From Verrucomicrobiia bacterium (GTDB lineage Bacteria > Verrucomicrobiota > Verrucomicrobiia > Verrucomicrobiales > Akkermansiaceae), in NCBI GenBank assembly GCA_947460915.1, contig CANHKJ010000104.1, positions 1 to 9,558 on the forward strand: a stretch of 9,558 bases of DNA. The letters run 5' to 3'. Within the stretch, counting starts at the first letter, position 1. Each line of letters begins with the position of its first letter. The position numbers and the translations under genes are program-made. The notes below the pieces were generated by a model. That model ran no database searches and had not been told where the DNA came from. It was given only the letters and a program-made list of their open reading frames with translations. Below, in pieces: positions 6,161 through 9,558 of this stretch.

Positions 6161-6958
6161 GTGTTCATTCTTGCATTCATCGGGCGACTGTTGCTTTCGT
6201 TTGTCGGCTATCTCGGCGAACTGACGGTGCTGGCAGGAGATACGGCCGAATCTTTGTTTCGTGGCCACAATCGTCCACGTTTGATTTTACAACAACTAGC
6301 GGAAATCGGCTATCGCTCCCAACCAGTAGTGATGGTAACAGGAGCCTTCACCGGGGCAGTATTGACGGCACAGTCGTTGTTCCAATTTTCGAAATTCGGT
6401 ATGGAAACTATGGGTGGAGCCTTGGTGAGCGTATCAATGCTGCGCGAGCTTGGTCCTGTCGTGACAGGGTTGATGTTGGCGGGACGCGTCGGAGCCTCGG
6501 TTGCCGCAGAAATCGGAACGATGAAAGTCAGCGAACAAATCGACGCCTTGCGCGTGATGAATGTGCATCCCATCGACTACCTCGTCACCCCGCGTTTCAT
6601 TGCAATGCTGATTGCGATACCACTGCTAATTGGCGAATCGGCTGCACTCGGGATCATCGCCTCAAATACCGTCGGCATCCATGCGTTCGGCGTGGGTGAA
6701 GCGTATTGGAAATACCAGATGGAAAATTTCACCGATCTAACTGATATCTCAATTGCACTGATAAAAGGCGTTGTTTTTGGTATGATCATCATCATTGTCG
6801 CCTGCCATCAAGGCCTTACAGCAACTCAAGGAGCCGCCGGAGTCGGACGCGGCACTACACGTGCGATGGTATATTCCTCGCTCTTAATTCTCATCGCCAA
6901 TTTTTTCCTCACCTTGTTACTCAACCTCATCTTCCCCGCAGGGGCCAGTCTCGGCTAG
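6161..6958 (+). CDS. mlaE: MlaE/YrbE-family ABC transporter permease
   Basis: This is the inner-membrane permease of an MlaFEDB-like ABC system, which moves phospholipids between the inner and outer membranes. The 265-residue product has the usual family length, an N-terminal hydrophobic elbow (2-25) and about five later membrane segments (near 55-76, 100-119, 146-170, 196-216, 237-258). The family's most conserved stretch is intact: LRELGPVVTGLMLAGRVGAS (94-113), then AAEIGTMKVSEQIDALRVM (115-133) with the coupling-helix sequence. The C-terminal GVGRGTTRAMVYSS (227-240) also fits. GTG 6161 is the only start after the in-frame TAG at 6149-6151. No MlaF ATPase or MlaD substrate-binding gene adjoins it, and the next gene runs the other way, so its partners must be encoded elsewhere. 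The substrate could be another lipid, as in Mce or TGD systems. Confidence 0.9.
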   Translation: MFILAFIGRLLLSFVGYLGELTVLAGDTAESLFRGHNRPRLILQQLAEIGYRSQPVVMVTGAFTGAVLTAQSLFQFSKFGMETMGGALVSVSMLRELGPVVTGLMLAGRVGASVAAEIGTMKVSEQIDALRVMNVHPIDYLVTPRFIAMLIAIPLLIGESAALGIIASNTVGIHAFGVGEAYWKYQMENFTDLTDISIALIKGVVFGMIIIIVACHQGLTATQGAAGVGRGTTRAMVYSSLLILIANFFLTLLLNLIFPAGASLG

Positions 6959-6964
6959 CAAAAA

Positions 6965-7309
6965 TCAGCCCTCCACTCGCACGATCACCATGCTTCCCTC
7001 GGAGCAGAGTTGGTCAGACTTTTTCACCGCAAAGGTGTATTTGATTGATGTTTTGCCGACTACTTGCACCACCAAACGGATCTGCACCTCATCGCCGAAG
7101 GCCAGAGGCGCGCGATAATCACAATCGATGTGCACGCGTGGCCAGCCATGATTTTCGCCGATCACCGCCATGCCTCGCGACGCAAAAAACGCGTGTTCGG
7201 CATCTTCCACATAACGCAAAATCGCCGTGAAATGCACCCGTCCACTAGCATCGGTATCAGAAAAACTCACACGTCGCGTTGTGTCAAAATGGTCGCCTTG
7301 CTGCATCAT
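6965..7309 (-). CDS. Hotdog-fold acyl-CoA thioesterase (4HBT/YbgC-like)
   Basis: This is a small cytoplasmic hotdog-fold protein that probably hydrolyses acyl-CoA thioesters. The defining segment FSDTDASGRVHFTAILRYVE (16-35) matches the 4-hydroxybenzoyl-CoA thioesterase/YbgC pattern, in which an Asp of the D-x-D-x-x-G loop (Asp18 or Asp20) is catalytic. The central helix continues with DAEHAFFASRGM (36-47). At 114 residues it is about 20 short of typical members: it stops right after the last strand (MVIVRVEG) and lacks the usual Pro-rich tail. The core is complete, so it may well work. Two tandem ATG codons (7309 and 7306) are possible starts, and neither has a strong Shine-Dalgarno site. 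It converges on the mlaE-type gene with a six-base gap and diverges from lpd. The substrate is unknown. Confidence 0.82.
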   Translation of the reverse strand: MMQQGDHFDTTRRVSFSDTDASGRVHFTAILRYVEDAEHAFFASRGMAVIGENHGWPRVHIDCDYRAPLAFGDEVQIRLVVQVVGKTSIKYTFAVKKSDQLCSEGSMVIVRVEG

Positions 7310-7386
7310 GAGTGATTCTTAAACGCCCACAGGCCGATTGCCAATGCGAGAATTGCCAGATTTCTGCATTTTATTGCTTCGAAGTT

Positions 7387-7415
7387 TTGACATTCGCCGC
7401 CGACCACTGCATTTT
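7387..7415 (+). promoter_or_regulatory. Weak candidate promoter for lpd
   Basis: A perfect -35 TTGACA (7387-7392) is followed after 17 bases by CATTTT (7410-7415), a poor three-of-six -10. The predicted start would give a leader of about 22 bases before ATG 7445. The position fits the 135-base gap between divergent genes, but only the -35 is convincing. Confidence 0.3.
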
Positions 7416-7444
7416 ACCCGCCGAACCAAACATTACATCTTATC

Positions 7445-8827
7445 ATGGCATACGATCTCATCGTCATTGGCGGCGGCCCTGCGGGCTACGTTGCTGCAAT
7501 CCGCGCAGCTCAACTCGGAAAAAAAGTCGCCGTTGTCGAGGCTGACCGCGCTGGTGGCACCTGCCTCAACTGGGGCTGCATCCCTACCAAAGCGTTACTG
7601 AAAAATGCCGAGCTCTATCACACTCTCGCCCATCGTGCTGCCGAATTCGGCTTTAAGATCGAAGGATTTTCCTATGACTGGAGCTCCGTGATTGGTCGCT
7701 CACGCAAGGTGTCCGATCGTCTCGCAGGCGGCATTGAGTATTTGCTCAAGAAAAACAAAGTCGACTACGTTCGCGGTTTCGGCTCGATCCCCGCTTCTGG
7801 AAAAGTAGAAGTCACCGCCGCCGATGGCAGCAAGCAAGTGCTCGACACGGCTCACATCCTGATCGCCACCGGATGCAAATCCCGTCCGCTTCCACCACTT
7901 CCCTACAACGGCACCACCGTCATTGGCTCGAAAGAAGCCATGGTCCTGCCACAGCAACCGAAGTCGATGGTGATCATCGGCGCTGGCGCCATCGGTGTTG
8001 AATTTGCTTACATCTACAATGCCTTCGGCACCAAAGTCACCGTCGTCGAAATGCTGCCGCGCATGCTTCCCGTCGAAGACGACGAAGTCGGTGACGCGCT
8101 CGAAAAATCCTTCATCAAACAAGGCGTTCGTTGCCTCACCAACACCAAGATCACCGCCACCAAAGATTGCGGCACCCACGTCGAAATTTCCGTCGAGGGT
8201 CCCAAGGCCACCGAGACAATCATCGCCGATGTCTGCCTCGTCGCCATTGGTGTCCAGCCCGTCTTGCCCGGCGGCATCCAGCCCGCCCTCAGCGAGCGCG
8301 GCTACATCAACGTTGATGCCCGCTACCAAACTTCGATCCCCGGCGTTTATGCTGCAGGTGATATCACCGGTCCCCCATGGCTCGCACACACCGCTTCCTT
8401 CGAGGCAGTACAAGCTGTCGAAGGTCTCTACCTCGAAGGTCACACGCCACGCAAAGTAAACAACTTCCCTGGTTGCACCTATTGCCACCCACAAGTCGCC
8501 TCCGTCGGCAAAACCGAGCGCGCCCTCAAGGAAGCTGGCATCGAATACACCGTCGGCAAGATTCCTTTCGCCGCCATCGGCAAAGCCATCGCCTCCGGTG
8601 AACCCGAAGGATTTGCCAAATTGCTCTACGGCAAAGAACACGGCGAACTGTTGGGCGCTCACATCATCGGTGAAAATGCCACCGAACTCATCGCCGAAAT
8701 GGGCTTGGCGCTCGACCAAGAACTCACCGCCGAGGACATCCACGCGACCATCCACGCGCACCCGACCATGTCCGAGGTCATCCACGAGGCCACCCTCGCC
8801 GCCGAAGGCCACGCGATCCACTTCTGA
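7445..8827 (+). CDS. lpd: Dihydrolipoyl dehydrogenase (E3)
   Basis: This FAD-dependent enzyme reoxidises the dihydrolipoyl groups of 2-oxoacid dehydrogenase complexes and the glycine cleavage system, passing electrons to NAD. The 460-residue length is typical. Visible parts: the FAD-binding GGGPAG (9-14); the redox disulfide GGTCLNWGCIPTK (37-49, Cys40 and Cys45); the NAD-binding GAGAIG (179-184), followed by Glu202 at the strand end, favouring NAD over NADP; the second FAD motif YAAGDITG (302-309); and the C-terminal dimer domain with HAHPTMSE (437-444), supplying catalytic His439 and Glu444. The HPTMSE ending and the paired cysteines separate it from glutathione and mercuric reductases. ATG 7445 begins at the family N-terminus. 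No E1, E2 or glycine-cleavage genes are in the window, so the complex it serves cannot be named. An intrinsic terminator follows. Confidence 0.96.
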   Translation: MAYDLIVIGGGPAGYVAAIRAAQLGKKVAVVEADRAGGTCLNWGCIPTKALLKNAELYHTLAHRAAEFGFKIEGFSYDWSSVIGRSRKVSDRLAGGIEYLLKKNKVDYVRGFGSIPASGKVEVTAADGSKQVLDTAHILIATGCKSRPLPPLPYNGTTVIGSKEAMVLPQQPKSMVIIGAGAIGVEFAYIYNAFGTKVTVVEMLPRMLPVEDDEVGDALEKSFIKQGVRCLTNTKITATKDCGTHVEISVEGPKATETIIADVCLVAIGVQPVLPGGIQPALSERGYINVDARYQTSIPGVYAAGDITGPPWLAHTASFEAVQAVEGLYLEGHTPRKVNNFPGCTYCHPQVASVGKTERALKEAGIEYTVGKIPFAAIGKAIASGEPEGFAKLLYGKEHGELLGAHIIGENATELIAEMGLALDQELTAEDIHATIHAHPTMSEVIHEATLAAEGHAIHF

Positions 8828-8857
8828 TTCCTGCCACTGCCAGAAATCCGAACCAAT

Positions 8858-8886
8858 ACCCGTTCGCAAGAGCGGGTGTTTTTTAT
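8858..8886 (+). terminator. Intrinsic terminator after lpd
   Basis: ACCCGTTC (8858-8865) pairs with GAGCGGGT (8870-8877) in an eight-base-pair stem with one G-U pair, closed by a GCAA tetraloop. G and a run of six T follow. It lies 30 bases after the lpd stop, so lpd appears to be the last gene of its transcript. Confidence 0.9.
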
Positions 8887-8955
8887 TTAGCCTCTTGAGA
8901 GCGGCAAATGCCAGAATTGTGAGTTTTTTCGATTTATGCATGGTGCGAGGTTGTT

Positions 8956-9001
8956 GTTTCAGTGTGAATACAAAGATCTATGTTTCAGCTAACTAAAGAT
9001 C
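8956..9001. repeat. Imperfect direct repeat in the lpd downstream gap
   Basis: GTTTCAG occurs at 8956-8962 and 8982-8988, and AAAGATC at 8972-8978 and 8995-9001, so two blocks repeat in the same order with spacers of 9 and 6 bases. It is short and its role is unknown; chance is possible in this AT-rich gap. Confidence 0.3.
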
Positions 9002-9030
9002 AAATAATACCACGCGAGCATCCCTGCGCT

Positions 9031-9558
9031 TTATTCAAAAATACGCCCGCCTTCTGTATTCCTACGAACAGAAATCCTTCCAGTCACATCGTCTATCCCT
9101 CTATCTGCATGCGCAGATATGCGTAATTCAAAAAATTCTTGCGCCTCAGTTTTGAAATAAATTAGTGCTTCTACATTATTAAACCATAGCCCATTTTTAT
9201 CGGCCTGAACTACCACCTCTTTGACGTAACCTGATTCTGGAGCAACGGAGTTTCCATCATTGATTCCTTTGCATATCCCTCCTTCTTCCACTTGAATCAC
9301 GAGTTTCCAATCGTATCTAAAATTCCCTGACTCTACAGGCAATCTTGTCGGAATGAGTTGAATTTCAGGTAACGAATCTTTCTTTCCTATGTTGATTTCT
9401 TTCACTTTCCCATCCCAATCAAACTTCAGAGGTATGTCTTGTTTTTGCGATCGTATTCCGCCATCCTTAACCATAACAAATCGAACAGGGCTAGCAGGAT
9501 CAGGCTGATGAGGAGCTGCATTACGATATCCAAAAGAACGAGGATCTCGCATCAGGCT
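9031..9558 (-). CDS. C-terminal part of an unrecognised protein (cut by the window edge)
   Basis: The reading frame is open through the right edge (the codons before ATG 9552 are AGC CTG) and ends at TAA 9033-9031, so this is probably the last 175 or so residues of a longer protein. I do not recognise the family. The visible part is rich in alternating hydrophobic and charged residues suggestive of beta strands, for example DWKLVIQVEEGG and VEALIYFKTEAQEFFELRIS. It opens with a Pro/Arg-rich RDPRSFGYRNAAPHQPDPAS segment and ends in ISVRRNTEGGRIFE. No membrane segment or catalytic motif is evident. It is more AT-rich than lpd. The Met at 9552 could be a true start, but no Shine-Dalgarno site can be judged with six bases left. 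Confidence 0.6.
   Translation of the reverse strand, partial: SLMRDPRSFGYRNAAPHQPDPASPVRFVMVKDGGIRSQKQDIPLKFDWDGKVKEINIGKKDSLPEIQLIPTRLPVESGNFRYDWKLVIQVEEGGICKGINDGNSVAPESGYVKEVVVQADKNGLWFNNVEALIYFKTEAQEFFELRISAHADRGIDDVTGRISVRRNTEGGRIFE

Noticed and set aside
7700..8941. 413-codon minus-strand ORF opposite lpd
   Set aside because: It is the antisense shadow of lpd: a Gly/Asp/Val-rich product produced by lpd codon bias, with no family features, and it crosses the lpd terminator.
1..9558. CRISPR array, insertion sequence, prophage or integrase genes
   Set aside because: No regularly spaced repeats, and no transposase or integrase motifs, were seen on either strand.

Overview
The window reads as an ordinary chromosomal segment of a Gram-negative bacterium. 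The evidence for an outer membrane is a lipoprotein signal peptide, an MlaE-type lipid-transport permease and a NagZ-like cell-wall recycling enzyme. Base composition is roughly half GC. Shine-Dalgarno sites are weak or absent at most starts and GTG starts are common. Together with the look of RuvB and Lpd this makes me lean towards Verrucomicrobiota, but that is an impression from memory and not a tested placement.

Layout, left to right. Positions 1-273 on the minus strand look like the promoter and boxA-bearing leader of a ribosomal RNA operon, with the 16S gene lying off the left edge. A gene for an unrecognised 233-residue lipoprotein follows at 499-1200, with a near-perfect 19-bp palindrome just after its stop. 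A 452-base non-coding stretch holds an AT-rich run and then a GC-richer block, closed by a 9-bp inverted repeat and containing several hairpins. That block may be an RNA gene or a small repeat element. Next is a tight plus-strand cluster: ruvB (1653-2684), a Fur-family regulator (2698-3126) and a NagZ-like glycoside hydrolase (3143-4210), with gaps of 13 and 16 bases.

Converging on that cluster is a two-gene hipB-hipA toxin-antitoxin operon on the minus strand (5904 down to 4247). Its genes overlap by four bases (GTGA), and an inverted repeat upstream is a good candidate for the autoregulatory operator. Divergent from it, behind a strong sigma-70-like promoter (TTGATA, 17 bases, TATAAT), is an mlaE-type permease gene (6161-6958) with no mlaF or mlaD beside it. 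It converges on a short hotdog-fold thioesterase gene (7309-6965). Divergent again is lpd, encoding dihydrolipoyl dehydrogenase (7445-8827), ended by a clear intrinsic terminator. The right edge holds the C-terminal part of an unrecognised minus-strand protein that runs out of the window.

Most of the content is housekeeping: branch migration, metal regulation, peptidoglycan recycling, lipid transport and 2-oxoacid dehydrogenation. The accessory element is hipBA. I did not find a convincing new multigene system. The least explained pieces are the structured block at 1321-1533, the lipoprotein, the altered active-site loop of the NagZ-like enzyme, and the fragment at the right edge.
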